A stretch of DNA of 64,000 nucleotides from Aeromonas rivuli (lineage in GTDB: Bacteria; Pseudomonadota; Gammaproteobacteria; Enterobacterales; Aeromonadaceae): assembly GCF_000820045.1 (NCBI RefSeq), contig NZ_CDBJ01000027.1:152426-216425 (forward strand), written 5' to 3'. Position numbers and translations under genes: made by a program. Below are positions 18,156 through 26,904 of this stretch, piece after piece; position 1 is the stretch's first letter, and each line of letters opens with the position of its first letter. The notes beneath the pieces were generated by a model, which ran no database searches, was not told the DNA's origin, and worked only from the letters and a program-made list of their open reading frames with translations.

Positions 18156-18656
18156 TTAGATCTCGATGCGGCGCGCTTGCCAGAACTTATTGCGCCAGTA
18201 CTGATTGTCCAACCGGGAGCGGGTTACACCGGCTCGGGTCGAGGCGTGAATGAACTCGCCATTGCCCACATAGATGCCCACATGATTGAGTCGGGAGCTG
18301 ATCTTGAAAAATACCAGGTCCCCTTCAACCAGTTCCTGCTTGGAGACTCTGGTGCCCTCGTGCACCTGAGAGCGGGTATCACGTGGCAACTCAATACCCA
18401 CTGCGTTGCGATACACTTCACGGGCGAAGGCGGAACAATCTATGCCGCGTTCACTGGTACCACCGAAACGGTAGGGAGTACCACGCCACTCTTTGAATAC
18501 AGTCAGAATTTCGTTTACGTCAGGTGTTTGGTTGACTTCCGGTTCAACCACGGGCTCCATCATGGAGACCTCGATCTTACTAGCGACATCAGGTTGGGGT
18601 GCCGAGGCACAACCCACCATGCCGAGTGAGACCAGCAGTAGCATCAGGTAACGCAA
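18156..18656 (-). CDS. NlpC/P60 family lipoprotein (murein DD/DL-endopeptidase, MepS/NlpC type)
   Basis: 166 residues. The signal peptide MRYLMLLLVSLGMVGC ends in a lipobox Cys. The NlpC/P60 domain has catalytic Cys in RGIDCSAFAREVYRN, His in LNHVGIYVGNGEFIHAST (two His) and the usual WRGTPYRFGGTSERG entry. It cleaves peptidoglycan cross-links in the periplasm. The start is likely TTG at 18656 (GGGGA upstream; it gives the signal a positive Arg); the ATG at 18644 is the alternative. Confidence 0.87.
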   Translation of the reverse strand: MRYLMLLLVSLGMVGCASAPQPDVASKIEVSMMEPVVEPEVNQTPDVNEILTVFKEWRGTPYRFGGTSERGIDCSAFAREVYRNAVGIELPRDTRSQVHEGTRVSKQELVEGDLVFFKISSRLNHVGIYVGNGEFIHASTRAGVTRSRLDNQYWRNKFWQARRIEI

Positions 18657-18920
18657 TCCTTTATCCCCGCAAAGTTGTTAAAACTTGTTAAAATACGGCC
18701 TTTGGCAGGCAAATTATGAAATGCAACAGTCCTCGACTATATCCAAGAATCCTATCGAGGCAAGTGAAAATCCCTATCAAGCTCACACTTTTGCAAAAAA
18801 ATGCGTTATTTTTCATCATTAATGTGAGGATAGCCAAACAAGATACCCTGCCGACAAGCCGCTGCAGACCAGTTACTGTGTGCTATTTATCCCTGCTTTA
18901 TCGATTTTTTTAAGTGAATA

Positions 18921-19637
18921 ATGATGACAACTACGGATCTGTTTTTGTTAAATGCTACCAACGTGGCCCAAACCCAGTTGTCTGGCCTGGAGCCATGGCT
19001 CAATGCGTTGCAGCGCCAGCAATGGCAACAGATAAAGCAGCCCAGGCGCCGCCAGGAATTTCTCGTCAGCCGAGCTGTGCTTAACCGGTTATTGACCTCC
19101 CATCTTGGCCAGGACCCGCAAAACCTGCACTTTTACACAGGCCCCCATGGCAAGCCCGCCCTCACCGGCCCCGGGCAGGATCATTGCCATTTCAACCTGA
19201 GTCACAGCGGCGACTGGCTGGTGATTGCCATTGGTGACCAGGGGCCTCTTGGGGTCGATCTCGAACTCGGTCGCCGCGCTCGCTCCCCCCTGCCCCTCGC
19301 CCAGCGCTTCTTCGCTGCAGCCGAATATCAGTACCTGGCCGACCTGCCACAGGCCGAGCAGAACTCGGCTTTTTATCGACTCTGGTCACGCAAGGAGGCC
19401 GTGCTCAAGGCTCATGGGGGCGGTATAGCCGCCGGACTGGATAAGGTGGAATTTGTACCGCAGCAGAAGTGGCGCCTGCTCAACCACCTCGACGGGGTCG
19501 ACTACCGGGTCCATGACTGGCCCTGGCAGGGGGGCTGGCTCAGTCTCGCGGGCAGGACGAGTGACGTGCACCTGCATCAGCTCGATGAATGTCTTGAAAT
19601 CATGACAGGACAACCCCATCTTGATAAAAACCCCTAG
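18921..19637 (+). CDS. 4'-phosphopantetheinyl transferase (Sfp type)
   Basis: A 238-residue enzyme that attaches phosphopantetheine from CoA to a carrier-protein Ser. Signature residues: GPHGKPAL, NLSHSGDWLVIAIG, the Mg site GVDLELGRR (GxDxE) and FYRLWSRKEAVLKAHGGG (WxxKEA). Length and motif spacing fit the Sfp/Gsp class, which serves NRPS, PKS or fatty-acid carriers, rather than the short AcpS. No NRPS genes are in the window. It is read with ybbN, 15 bases downstream. Confidence 0.88.
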   Translation: MMTTTDLFLLNATNVAQTQLSGLEPWLNALQRQQWQQIKQPRRRQEFLVSRAVLNRLLTSHLGQDPQNLHFYTGPHGKPALTGPGQDHCHFNLSHSGDWLVIAIGDQGPLGVDLELGRRARSPLPLAQRFFAAAEYQYLADLPQAEQNSAFYRLWSRKEAVLKAHGGGIAAGLDKVEFVPQQKWRLLNHLDGVDYRVHDWPWQGGWLSLAGRTSDVHLHQLDECLEIMTGQPHLDKNP

Positions 19638-19652
19638 CCAAGAGCCAGTCTC

Positions 19653-20501
19653 ATGATCGTTGACATCCATCCCCAGAATTTCCAGATCGAGTTGCTCGAT
19701 GCCTCCATGCAAAAACCGGTCGTCATCTATTTCTATGCGCCGCAGATGCCGGAATGCCAAGGGATGACCCCCCTCATCGAACAGCTTGTAGGTGAGAACA
19801 ACCCGCAGGTCACCCTGGCCAAGGTGGACATGAACGATCCCCAGCTGCAACCGCTGGCCGGTCAGCTTGGCCTGCGTGCCCTGCCCGCGCTGGTGCTCTT
19901 CCACCAGGGACAACCGGATGAGCAAGCCATGCTGGAGGGTCCGCAAGATGAACAGACCCTGCGCACCTATTTCGCCGCCTTCTCTCCCAAGGAAGAGGAA
20001 GAGCTGCTCAAGCGAGGACAGCAAGCCCTCGCCGAAGGGCAGGCCGATGAGGGCTATGCCGATCTCGCCAAAGCCCATCAGCTGGCAGGGGATCGCCACG
20101 ATATCCATCTCTGGCTCATCCAGGCAGCCCTCGATCTCAATCGCCTCGACGAAGCGGCGCAGCGGCTCGCTCAAGTTCCCATGGCAGCCCAGGATGATCA
20201 CTATCACACCCTCTGCTCGCGTCTGGCACTGGCTCAACAAGCCGCTGACAGCCCGGAGCTGCGTGCTCTGGAGGCCCGTTATCAGCAGGCCCCTGACGAT
20301 TTCGCCCTGGCTCAGGAGCTGGCCGTGCTCTACCACCAGGCGGGACGTCAGGAGGAGGCCCTCACCCTATTGCTGACCGTGTTGCAGCGGGATCTCGGCT
20401 TCGGTGACGCGAGAAAGACCTATCTCGATATCCTGGCGACCATGGGGGCTCACCCGGCGGTGGCCGGTTTCAGACGCAAGCTCTACAGCATACTCTATTG
20501 A
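19653..20501 (+). CDS. ybbN: Thioredoxin-fold/TPR co-chaperone CnoX (YbbN)
   Basis: 282 residues: a thioredoxin-like domain (1-110) followed by TPR repeats (from about 118, YHQAGRQEEALTLLLTVLQR near the end). The CxxC site is degenerate, with a single Cys in YAPQMPECQGM. The Cys that in E. coli CnoX sits in a KLDCD segment is replaced by Met (AKVDMND), so mixed-disulfide protection may be lost while holdase activity remains. It cooperates with GroEL and DnaK in known species. Co-transcribed with the upstream transferase. Confidence 0.88.
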   Translation: MIVDIHPQNFQIELLDASMQKPVVIYFYAPQMPECQGMTPLIEQLVGENNPQVTLAKVDMNDPQLQPLAGQLGLRALPALVLFHQGQPDEQAMLEGPQDEQTLRTYFAAFSPKEEEELLKRGQQALAEGQADEGYADLAKAHQLAGDRHDIHLWLIQAALDLNRLDEAAQRLAQVPMAAQDDHYHTLCSRLALAQQAADSPELRALEARYQQAPDDFALAQELAVLYHQAGRQEEALTLLLTVLQRDLGFGDARKTYLDILATMGAHPAVAGFRRKLYSILY

Positions 20502-20521
20502 GTCTTACTGGTGCGATGAGA

Positions 20522-20556
20522 GGAGAGGGCTATGCCGAAGGGCATGGCTCTTTTTT
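20522..20556 (+). terminator. ybbN terminator
   Basis: An imperfect GC stem (GGCTATGCC / GGCATGGCTC) followed by TTTTTTA, about 20 bases past the ybbN stop. Confidence 0.7.
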
Positions 20557-20650
20557 ATCAATGAGATCAGAGAAACAGACACTGTCGGGAAAACAAGAAA
20601 AGAGGGGATAACTGGCGGGACCTGGCAAGGAAAAGGCAAATTTTGGGCAA

Positions 20651-20680
20651 AAAAAATGGCGCAGAGACTGCGCCATTTTT
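20651..20680 (-). terminator. lpp terminator
   Basis: A-run, TGGCGCAG, loop AGA, CTGCGCCA, T-run, ten bases past the lpp stop. Symmetric. Confidence 0.9.
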
Positions 20681-20689
20681 TCGCATGAA

Positions 20690-20932
20690 TTACTTCTTGT
20701 AGGAAGTAGCCATGTTGTCCAGACGCTGGTTAGCGCGCATGGCTTCTTGGTTGGCTTGAGCAACATCAGCGGCCATTTTGGATTGATCAGCACGAACAGC
20801 GCTAACATCTTGAGCCAGTTGGTCAACTTTGTTAGACAGGTTCTGTACGGAGGTTTCCAGTTCGCTGGTGTTAGCACAACCGCCCAGCAGGGCAGACAGA
20901 CCAACAACACCTACCAACAACAATTTTTTCAT
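20690..20932 (-). CDS. lpp: Major outer-membrane (Braun-type) lipoprotein Lpp
   Basis: An 80-residue lipoprotein: signal MKKLLLVGVVGLSALLGGC with lipobox LGGC, then a continuous heptad coiled coil (SNKVDQLAQDVSAVRADQSK) that trimerises, and a C-terminal TSYKK whose last Lys is the usual peptidoglycan attachment point. It links outer membrane and murein. GGGAGCTTTAAAA precedes the ATG. The gene is flanked by an AT-rich upstream region of about 220 bases and a strong terminator, as expected of an abundant transcript. Confidence 0.93.
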   Translation of the reverse strand: MKKLLLVGVVGLSALLGGCANTSELETSVQNLSNKVDQLAQDVSAVRADQSKMAADVAQANQEAMRANQRLDNMATSYKK

Positions 20933-21155
20933 TTTTAAAGCTCCCTTGAGCTCGCCAGACGTTTAGCAAGCGGCGTGATTATGGCACAAAAAATTCTTAC
21001 TTTGGATAGGCCTCATCACAGATAAATGCACTAAAACCCTCATTTTTTTTTCCATTTGCACGATTTGCGCAAATTTCAAACAAAACGGGGCCTCAGTGAT
21101 GAGGTTCGGACAAAGCGTAACCAAAAAATGTCCTTATTACAATTTCGTATGGAAC

Positions 21156-21809
21156 TTAGGCCGAACGCTCTGTCAACATCTGACGATACAGCACCAGATC
21201 TTCTATGGTCAGCACCGGCAACTGATGCTGGCGACCAAAAGCCACCAGATCCGGCAGACGCGCCATGGTGCCATCTTCGTTGGTCACTTCGCACAACACT
21301 CCGAACGGTTTGAGTCCTGCCAGCTGCATCAGATCCACGGTCGCCTCGGTATGACCCCGACGGCTCATGACACCACCATTGCGAGCCCGCAGCGGGAAGA
21401 CGTGACCTGGGTGGTTGAGATCGGACGGCTTGGCGCCATCGGCGATGGCGGCTCTGATAGTGGTGATGCGATCGGCGGCGGAGACCCCGGTGGTGACCCC
21501 CTGGGCCGCCTCTATGGTGACGGTGAAGGCGGTCTGGTATTGACTGGAGTTGGCCTCCACCATCATGGGCAGCTCGAGCTGGCGCACTCTATCCTCCGGC
21601 AGACAGAGGCAGACGATGCCGGAGCACTCGCGGATCATCATGGCCATTTGGGCGTTGGTCATGGACTGCGCCGCGAAGATGAGATCCCCTTCGTTTTCCC
21701 TGTCCTCATCGTCGGCAACCAGTACGCCGCGACCGGCGCGCAGGGATGCCAGAGCCGCTTCGACTCTTTCGATGGGATGACCAAATTCACTGAGTAAAGA
21801 CTGATTCAT
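21156..21809 (-). CDS. ribB: 3,4-dihydroxy-2-butanone-4-phosphate synthase RibB
   Basis: 217 residues, standalone RibB length with no fused GTP cyclohydrolase. It converts ribulose 5-phosphate to the four-carbon riboflavin precursor plus formate. Motifs: [20 protein letters not shown], the metal/substrate segment [20 protein letters not shown] and [17 protein letters not shown]. It is preceded by an FMN riboswitch, so it is shut down when FMN is plentiful. Confidence 0.96.
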   Translation of the reverse strand: MNQSLLSEFGHPIERVEAALASLRAGRGVLVADDEDRENEGDLIFAAQSMTNAQMAMMIRECSGIVCLCLPEDRVRQLELPMMVEANSSQYQTAFTVTIEAAQGVTTGVSAADRITTIRAAIADGAKPSDLNHPGHVFPLRARNGGVMSRRGHTEATVDLMQLAGLKPFGVLCEVTNEDGTMARLPDLVAFGRQHQLPVLTIEDLVLYRQMLTERSA

Positions 21810-21914
21810 GGTAAGACTCCGTTAACTTCACAAGTACCAGAATCAGGGCATGGAGCAGACAGAGAGAGGCATGCGGCGGCCACCCGAAAGGGCCACGCGT
21901 GGAACACGCTGTCT

Positions 21915-22048
21915 TATCCTCTTTCATCCGGACTATGACCGTCGGCTCCGGCATCTCACCGGATCTGCTGACCCCGACGACGAGTCGGGCGCTCGCGGGC
22001 TCCCCGAGTCAATCGGGATACCGCCGGTGGGGAATTTCGCCCCGCCCT
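21915..22048 (-). promoter_or_regulatory. FMN riboswitch (RFN element) in the ribB leader
   Basis: Read on the minus strand, the conserved blocks occur in order: GGGGCGAAATTCCCCACCGG then CGGTA, GAGCCCGCGAGCG, a variable hairpin around CCCGACTCGTCGTCGGGGTC, AGCAGATCCGGTG, GAGATGCCGGAGCCGACGGT and CATAGTCCGGATGAAAGAG. These are the hallmarks of the RFN aptamer. About 105 bases separate it from the ribB start, room for an expression platform (a hairpin around 21878-21898). Confidence 0.95.
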
Positions 22049-22258
22049 GAGAATAAGCGCAGACAGACTAAAGAAATTTGTCCCGCGATGCCAGCATGCG
22101 GGCCTAAAAACCGCAAGCTGTCGAGATTTGACGCCCGGGCTGTGCTTGGGCTTTTCCTTTATGGCATAGTGCCTCAAAAACTGTGCCGCAAAGGCAGTGC
22201 CTAACCAGCAAGCCCGGCGGATACACTGCTCCGCCCGGATGGCCACCACACTACGGAA

Positions 22259-23107
22259 ATGATGACAGACATGGAAAAGAAAATACTGCTCACGGATTGC
22301 CAGGACGCCAAGGGCCTCATCGCCAAGATCACCAACATCTGCTACAAGCACCAGCTCAACATCAACAAGAACGACGAGTTCGTCGATCACGAGAACGGCC
22401 GCTTCTTCATGCGCACCGAGCTGGAGGGGCGTTTCAATGACGAGACCCTGCTGGCGGATCTCGATGATGCTCTGCCCGCTGGCGCCCTGCGTCGCCTGGT
22501 CAAGGCGGGCAAGAAGCGGATCGTCATATTGGTGACCAAGGAGACCCACTGCCTCGGGGACATCCTGATGAAGAACTATGCGGGCGCCCTGGACATGGAC
22601 ATAGTGGCGGTGATCGGCAACTACGACACCCTGGCTGAATTGACGGGTAAATTCGATATCCCCTTCCATACCGTCAGCCATGAAGATCTGAGCCGCACCG
22701 AGCACGAAGAGCAGGTGCGCGCCATCATAGACGGCTATCAGCCGGACTACGTGATCCTAGCCAAGTACATGCGGGTGCTGACCCCCAGCTTCGTCGAGGC
22801 CTATCCGCGCAAGATCCTCAACATCCACCACTCCTTCCTGCCCGCCTTCATCGGGGCGCGCCCCTACCGCCAGGCATTCGATCGCGGCGTGAAGCTCATC
22901 GGCGCCACCGCCCACTTCGTCACCGACGATCTGGATGAAGGCCCCATCGTCGAGCAGGATGTGATCCACGTGGGCCACACCTTCAGTGCCGAGGGCATGG
23001 CCAAGGCGGGCCGGGACGTGGAAAAATCCGTGCTGAGCCGCGCCCTGGAGCTGGTGCTCAACGAGCGGGTCTTCGTCTATGGCAACAAGACGGTGGTGTT
23101 CAAGTAA
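22259..23107 (+). CDS. purU: Formyltetrahydrofolate deformylase PurU
   Basis: 282 residues. An N-terminal ACT domain (KILLTDCQDAKGLIAKITNI) and a formyltransferase-like catalytic domain with YVILAKYMRVLTPSFVEAYP, the Asn/His site KILNIHHSFLPAF and THFVTDDLDEGPIVEQDVIH-type ending (here TAHFVTDDLDEGPIVEQ). It releases formate from 10-formyl-THF to feed PurT and balance one-carbon pools. Matches E. coli PurU end to end. Three in-frame ATGs (22259, 22262, 22271); the true start is uncertain. Confidence 0.94.
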   Translation: MMTDMEKKILLTDCQDAKGLIAKITNICYKHQLNINKNDEFVDHENGRFFMRTELEGRFNDETLLADLDDALPAGALRRLVKAGKKRIVILVTKETHCLGDILMKNYAGALDMDIVAVIGNYDTLAELTGKFDIPFHTVSHEDLSRTEHEEQVRAIIDGYQPDYVILAKYMRVLTPSFVEAYPRKILNIHHSFLPAFIGARPYRQAFDRGVKLIGATAHFVTDDLDEGPIVEQDVIHVGHTFSAEGMAKAGRDVEKSVLSRALELVLNERVFVYGNKTVVFK

Positions 23108-23120
23108 CAGCACCATGCAA

Positions 23121-23140
23121 AAAGGCCCCGCGGGGCCTTT
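23121..23140 (+). terminator. purU terminator
   Basis: Perfect palindrome AAAGGCCCCG/CGGGGCCTTT followed by CTTGTT, 14 bases past the purU stop. Confidence 0.75.
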
Positions 23141-23203
23141 CTTGTTATCGACAGGCGAGTGGGAACCCACTCAGCGCTCTGCTCTCCTGATGTCACGCCG
23201 TCA

Positions 23204-23830
23204 TCACCTATGGTCAGCACGGATACCCCCTTCGCTCGACTGTGGGGCCAGTTCCGCTTCAGCCTCCAGGATGGTGCGCCGCTGGGCCGCATCGACCCAG
23301 TCACCATAATCGGCGAGCAGGGCCCGCAACTTGGGCTGGATGCTGATCTGGCAAAAAGGCTTGTCCGGCTGACGATAGTAGTAATCGCGGATCCCGGGAC
23401 GGGATGGCGAGAAGTCACGATAGCGCAGCGCCTCGGTCAGCAGGGGTTCGCTAAAGTGCGACTGCAGGCCCGTGAGCATCTCGGCCACCCGGTGGCGTTG
23501 CTCCTCATCGAAGCAATAGAGGGCGGAGCGGTAGCGATGGCGCAGGGCATGTGGGTTGGTGGCGCTGTGACTGTGGAGATGGATCTCGACCAGCAGCGCC
23601 AGCGGCAGGCGGGACTCATCGAAGTGGACTATCACCCCCTCGCTGAATCCGGCGGCAACCAGGGCGCCATTGACTGTACTGCTAGCGAGGGCATCCGTCT
23701 CGATCCCTTGCACGGCGTCAGCATCCTGCGCGGCCAGCCAGCCCTGCTCCACATCCTCCACGCCGCGCAGCGAGCGAAATACCGCCTCGGTACACCAGTG
23801 ACAACTGCCGCCCAACCCTATTTTGCTCAC
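23204..23830 (-). CDS. Divergent MsrA-like peptide methionine sulfoxide reductase
   Basis: 208 residues. The N-terminus SKIGLGGSCHWCTEAVFRSL carries the MsrA active-site Cys in a variant motif (GSCHWCTE instead of GCFWGxE). Later YHFDE-like segments (GVIVHFDESRLPLALLVEI, RHRYRSALYCFDEEQ) align with the MsrA core, but the usual GY-GG substrate motif after the active site is not recognisable (EQGWLAAQDADA). It may be an MsrA of a distant branch with altered specificity. The start is probably the GTG at 23830 next to GGGGGAAG. Monocistronic. Confidence 0.72.
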   Translation of the reverse strand: MSKIGLGGSCHWCTEAVFRSLRGVEDVEQGWLAAQDADAVQGIETDALASSTVNGALVAAGFSEGVIVHFDESRLPLALLVEIHLHSHSATNPHALRHRYRSALYCFDEEQRHRVAEMLTGLQSHFSEPLLTEALRYRDFSPSRPGIRDYYYRQPDKPFCQISIQPKLRALLADYGDWVDAAQRRTILEAEAELAPQSSEGGIRADHR

Positions 23831-23983
23831 CCTTCCCCCATCACACCTTTCGTTTACCCGGCGCCATGATGGCCAACCATCGCAATGCTGCATATCTCTA
23901 TGCTAAACCATCGATAGACTGCATAGCTGAATGGCCGTGGCGACGCCACCATGGGTCAAGTCACCTCGGCGGGGTTACCCCTC

Positions 23984-25252
23984 TCAGAGCGGCAGCTCAT
24001 TGACCGTGAGCTTGCCCTCTTGCAGCTTCAATTCTGCCTTGAGGTTGCTCTGCTGCACCTTGAGATAACCCAGTTGTTGGAGCTGCAACAGCATGGGTGC
24101 CAGCTGGGGCACAGCCTCCCCCATCCCTTCGCTCAGATTGAGCTGGAACAGGCCAGAGAGCGCCTTCATGCCATCTTCCTCACCTGCCAGGTTGGCCAGG
24201 GTGGTCGACGCCAGGGTCAGCTCCCCCGTGAGCGAGGCGGGCTCGCCATTGAGCCGCGAGCTGAGGTCGGTCAGGGTCAGGGTCAAACCACGGCCCAGCA
24301 CCTGATCCAGGGCGGCCAACAGGGCTTGCTGATCCAGGTTGCCCTCGGCACTCAGCGCTTGCAGCGCCTGGTAGCCCGCCAGATCCAGCCCCTTGACCTC
24401 AAGATCGAGTTTGGCATCGGTCAGCGCTAGGCTGTCCGTGTCGTTGGCCATGTCCAGGGCGGCCAACTGGATCTGGTAACGATTGGAGAGGGTCTGTGCA
24501 TCCTCTCCCTCCAGTCTGCTGTGACTGGTGAGCCGTTGCAACGAGACGCGGAGCCCGTCCTGTGGCTGCTGCAAGGAGAAGCTGGCCAGGGTCATGTCAC
24601 TCTGGGGCGAGAGCCAACTGCCATCGACATCCCTCAGCTCGGCACTCCCCTTCAGGTCTGCCAGCACCATATCCGCCCCGCTTTGGGTTTCATGGAGACT
24701 CATACCAGCCCAATTGAGGGTCATGTGGCCATTGCCGACCAGATCACCGCTGTAATCGGCCTGCAACGGCTGAAACGTCATCTTTCCCTGCTCATGCTTG
24801 AGGCTAAGAGCGGCGATGTTGAGCTTGCTCTGACTCCCCTGGGTCAGCAGGTTGGTCAGGCTGGAGAGCTCCATTCGCCACTCCTTGAGCCCCTGGGACG
24901 CCAACAGGGGAGCCAGGGAGCCCTGCTCGGTATCGAGCAGCAAATGACTCTTCACATAGAGCGGCAGGATCAGCCCCTCAACCTTGAACGCCAGCATGAT
25001 GGGCTCCCCATGGCTCAGCTCGTCATCCAGCTGGGCCAGTGCTTCGGGGCCGATGATCAGACGCATCTCACCGTCGCGGTGCAGCAGATTGCTGCGACTC
25101 GGCTGCCACTGCAGCTCGATCCCGCTCTGCTCGCGCAGCTTGATAATCTGCTGCGCCAACTGGCGATCGAATTCACTGCCCGTATACCAGCAGGCCCCAA
25201 GACCAGCCCCAATCAGAGCCGCACCTGCGACGCCCCAGATCCACTTTTTCAT
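23984..25252 (-). CDS. YdgA-like DUF945 family protein
   Basis: 422 residues with one N-terminal membrane helix (MKKWIWGVAGAALIGAGLGA), then a long periplasmic beta-rich domain. EFDRQLAQQIIKLREQSGIE and the repeated pattern of amphipathic strands match E. coli YdgA and YihF (DUF945), whose function is unknown. I chose ATG 25252 (GGATGG upstream); ATGs at 25264 and 25273 are alternatives. It follows cls by 73 bases in the same direction and may be co-transcribed. Confidence 0.8.
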   Translation of the reverse strand: MKKWIWGVAGAALIGAGLGACWYTGSEFDRQLAQQIIKLREQSGIELQWQPSRSNLLHRDGEMRLIIGPEALAQLDDELSHGEPIMLAFKVEGLILPLYVKSHLLLDTEQGSLAPLLASQGLKEWRMELSSLTNLLTQGSQSKLNIAALSLKHEQGKMTFQPLQADYSGDLVGNGHMTLNWAGMSLHETQSGADMVLADLKGSAELRDVDGSWLSPQSDMTLASFSLQQPQDGLRVSLQRLTSHSRLEGEDAQTLSNRYQIQLAALDMANDTDSLALTDAKLDLEVKGLDLAGYQALQALSAEGNLDQQALLAALDQVLGRGLTLTLTDLSSRLNGEPASLTGELTLASTTLANLAGEEDGMKALSGLFQLNLSEGMGEAVPQLAPMLLQLQQLGYLKVQQSNLKAELKLQEGKLTVNELPL

Positions 25253-25325
25253 CAAACCATCCATTTTAATCATGCTTGCAGGCACTTTACGGGGCTGGCT
25301 GCACGGCGGCAAGGCCCTCTCACGC

Positions 25326-26807
25326 TCACAACAAGGGGCTGAACAGGTAGAAAATGTTCTCCATGACCCGCTTGTACCAGGGGCGGGCACGCCAATCGGC
25401 CAGCACCATGGGGGTCGCCTCCTTCATGTAGCCCTCGACCAGCTTGCTCAGCTGGCCGACAAACTCGGCATTATCGACCAGCAGGGTGACCTCGAAGTTG
25501 AGCCAGAGGCTGCGTCTGTCGAGATTTACCGTACCCACCAGGGCGAAGTCATCATCGACCAGCACGCTCTTGGTATGCAGCAGACCGGCATCGTAGCGAT
25601 ACACTTCCACCCCGGCCTCCAGCAGCTCCTCCATGAAGGCATTGCAGGCATGGTTCGCCATCAGGGAGTCGTTACGATCGGGCAGGATCAGCTGTACCTG
25701 CACGCCCCGTGCCGCTGCCGAGGAGAGCGCGGCCGCAAGGGGATCGTCGGGTACGAAATAGGGGGTGGTCAGCACCAGATGGCTGCGGGCCTGGTAGATG
25801 GCAAGCAGCAGGCTCTGCTGGATGCAGTCGCCGCCGACGAAGGGGCCGGACGGGATCAGCTGGGCACGATAGTTGTTTTGCGGCCAGGATTCGGGTTCGT
25901 GCTGCAGGCTGTCGAGCAGCCGCTCCCCGGTCTCCACCTCCCAATCCCAGACGAAGATGGACCACATCAGCGGCACTATGGGCCCCTGCACCCGGATCAT
26001 GATGTCGACCCACTGGCCTATGCCGGCATCCTGCTTGAAGAAACGCGGATCCACCAGGTTCATGGAGCCCGTGTAACCCACCCTGTCATCGATCACCACC
26101 AGCTTGCGATGCATGCGCAAGTCCTGGCGCTGGAAGGGGATGCGCCAGGCACCGACCGGCAGCACCTCGACCAGCTTGACCCCGGCCTGACGCAGCATCT
26201 TGGGCCAGTGGGAGCGGAAGAACGCCTTGCTTCCCACGGAATCGAGCAGCAGACGACAATCCACGCCGCGCTGCGCCACCTCGCACAGTGCCTCGCACAC
26301 CTCGTCCGCCCAGCCGCCAGGGTGCCAGATGTAGAACTCCAGATAGCAAGATTGGCTGGACTGACGGATATCCTTGGTGATCTCGCGCAAGATCCAGTCC
26401 GGCTTGTGGAGCAGCACCATGCGGTTGCCGGAGAGCATGGGCATGGCGAGTCGCCCCTGGATAAGATCGTGCAAGGGCTGGGCCTTCTCGCTCACCTCGC
26501 AGTGGTGCTGCGGGAAGAGCCGGGCCAGTTGGCGGATCCACTTGGCGTAAGGGCGATACATGGCCTGAGCCCGCTCGGCACGGCGCTTGCCGAGGCGCAC
26601 CTCGCCAAACAGCACATAGAAGCCGACGCCGGCGAAGGGGATGGCATAGATGAGAGAGAGCCAGGCGAGGGAGACGCCGATTGGGCGGCGCTTCATCACC
26701 ACACGCAGGGAGACACCGGCGACGATGACGGTGTGAAACAGCAGCAGCAGCAGGCCCAGGAAGCGGGAGAACAGCAGATGAATGTCATATTCCAGAGTGT
26801 TGAACAC
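25326..26807 (-). CDS. cls: Cardiolipin synthase (ClsA type)
   Basis: 493 residues. Two membrane helices (FLGLLLLLFHTVIVAGVSLR, LAWLSLIYAIPFAGVGFYVL) precede two phospholipase-D domains with HKD motifs: MHRKLVVIDDRVGYTGSMN and LHTKSVLVDDDFALVGTVN. It condenses phosphatidylglycerol (or PG and PE) into cardiolipin. The start is GTG at 26807, because AAGGAG lies six bases upstream and the product then begins FNTLEYDIHLLF; longer frames lack a ribosome site. Divergent from the YceB-like gene. Confidence 0.92.
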   Translation of the reverse strand: MFNTLEYDIHLLFSRFLGLLLLLFHTVIVAGVSLRVVMKRRPIGVSLAWLSLIYAIPFAGVGFYVLFGEVRLGKRRAERAQAMYRPYAKWIRQLARLFPQHHCEVSEKAQPLHDLIQGRLAMPMLSGNRMVLLHKPDWILREITKDIRQSSQSCYLEFYIWHPGGWADEVCEALCEVAQRGVDCRLLLDSVGSKAFFRSHWPKMLRQAGVKLVEVLPVGAWRIPFQRQDLRMHRKLVVIDDRVGYTGSMNLVDPRFFKQDAGIGQWVDIMIRVQGPIVPLMWSIFVWDWEVETGERLLDSLQHEPESWPQNNYRAQLIPSGPFVGGDCIQQSLLLAIYQARSHLVLTTPYFVPDDPLAAALSSAAARGVQVQLILPDRNDSLMANHACNAFMEELLEAGVEVYRYDAGLLHTKSVLVDDDFALVGTVNLDRRSLWLNFEVTLLVDNAEFVGQLSKLVEGYMKEATPMVLADWRARPWYKRVMENIFYLFSPLL

Positions 26808-26904
26808 GGGAACTCCTTTGGACATGGGATGAGGGCGGCCAGGAGATCCCGCCGAGCTGGGATGATATGCTGTCGGGCCAATCCCATTCAATCAGGACAC
26901 AAGC

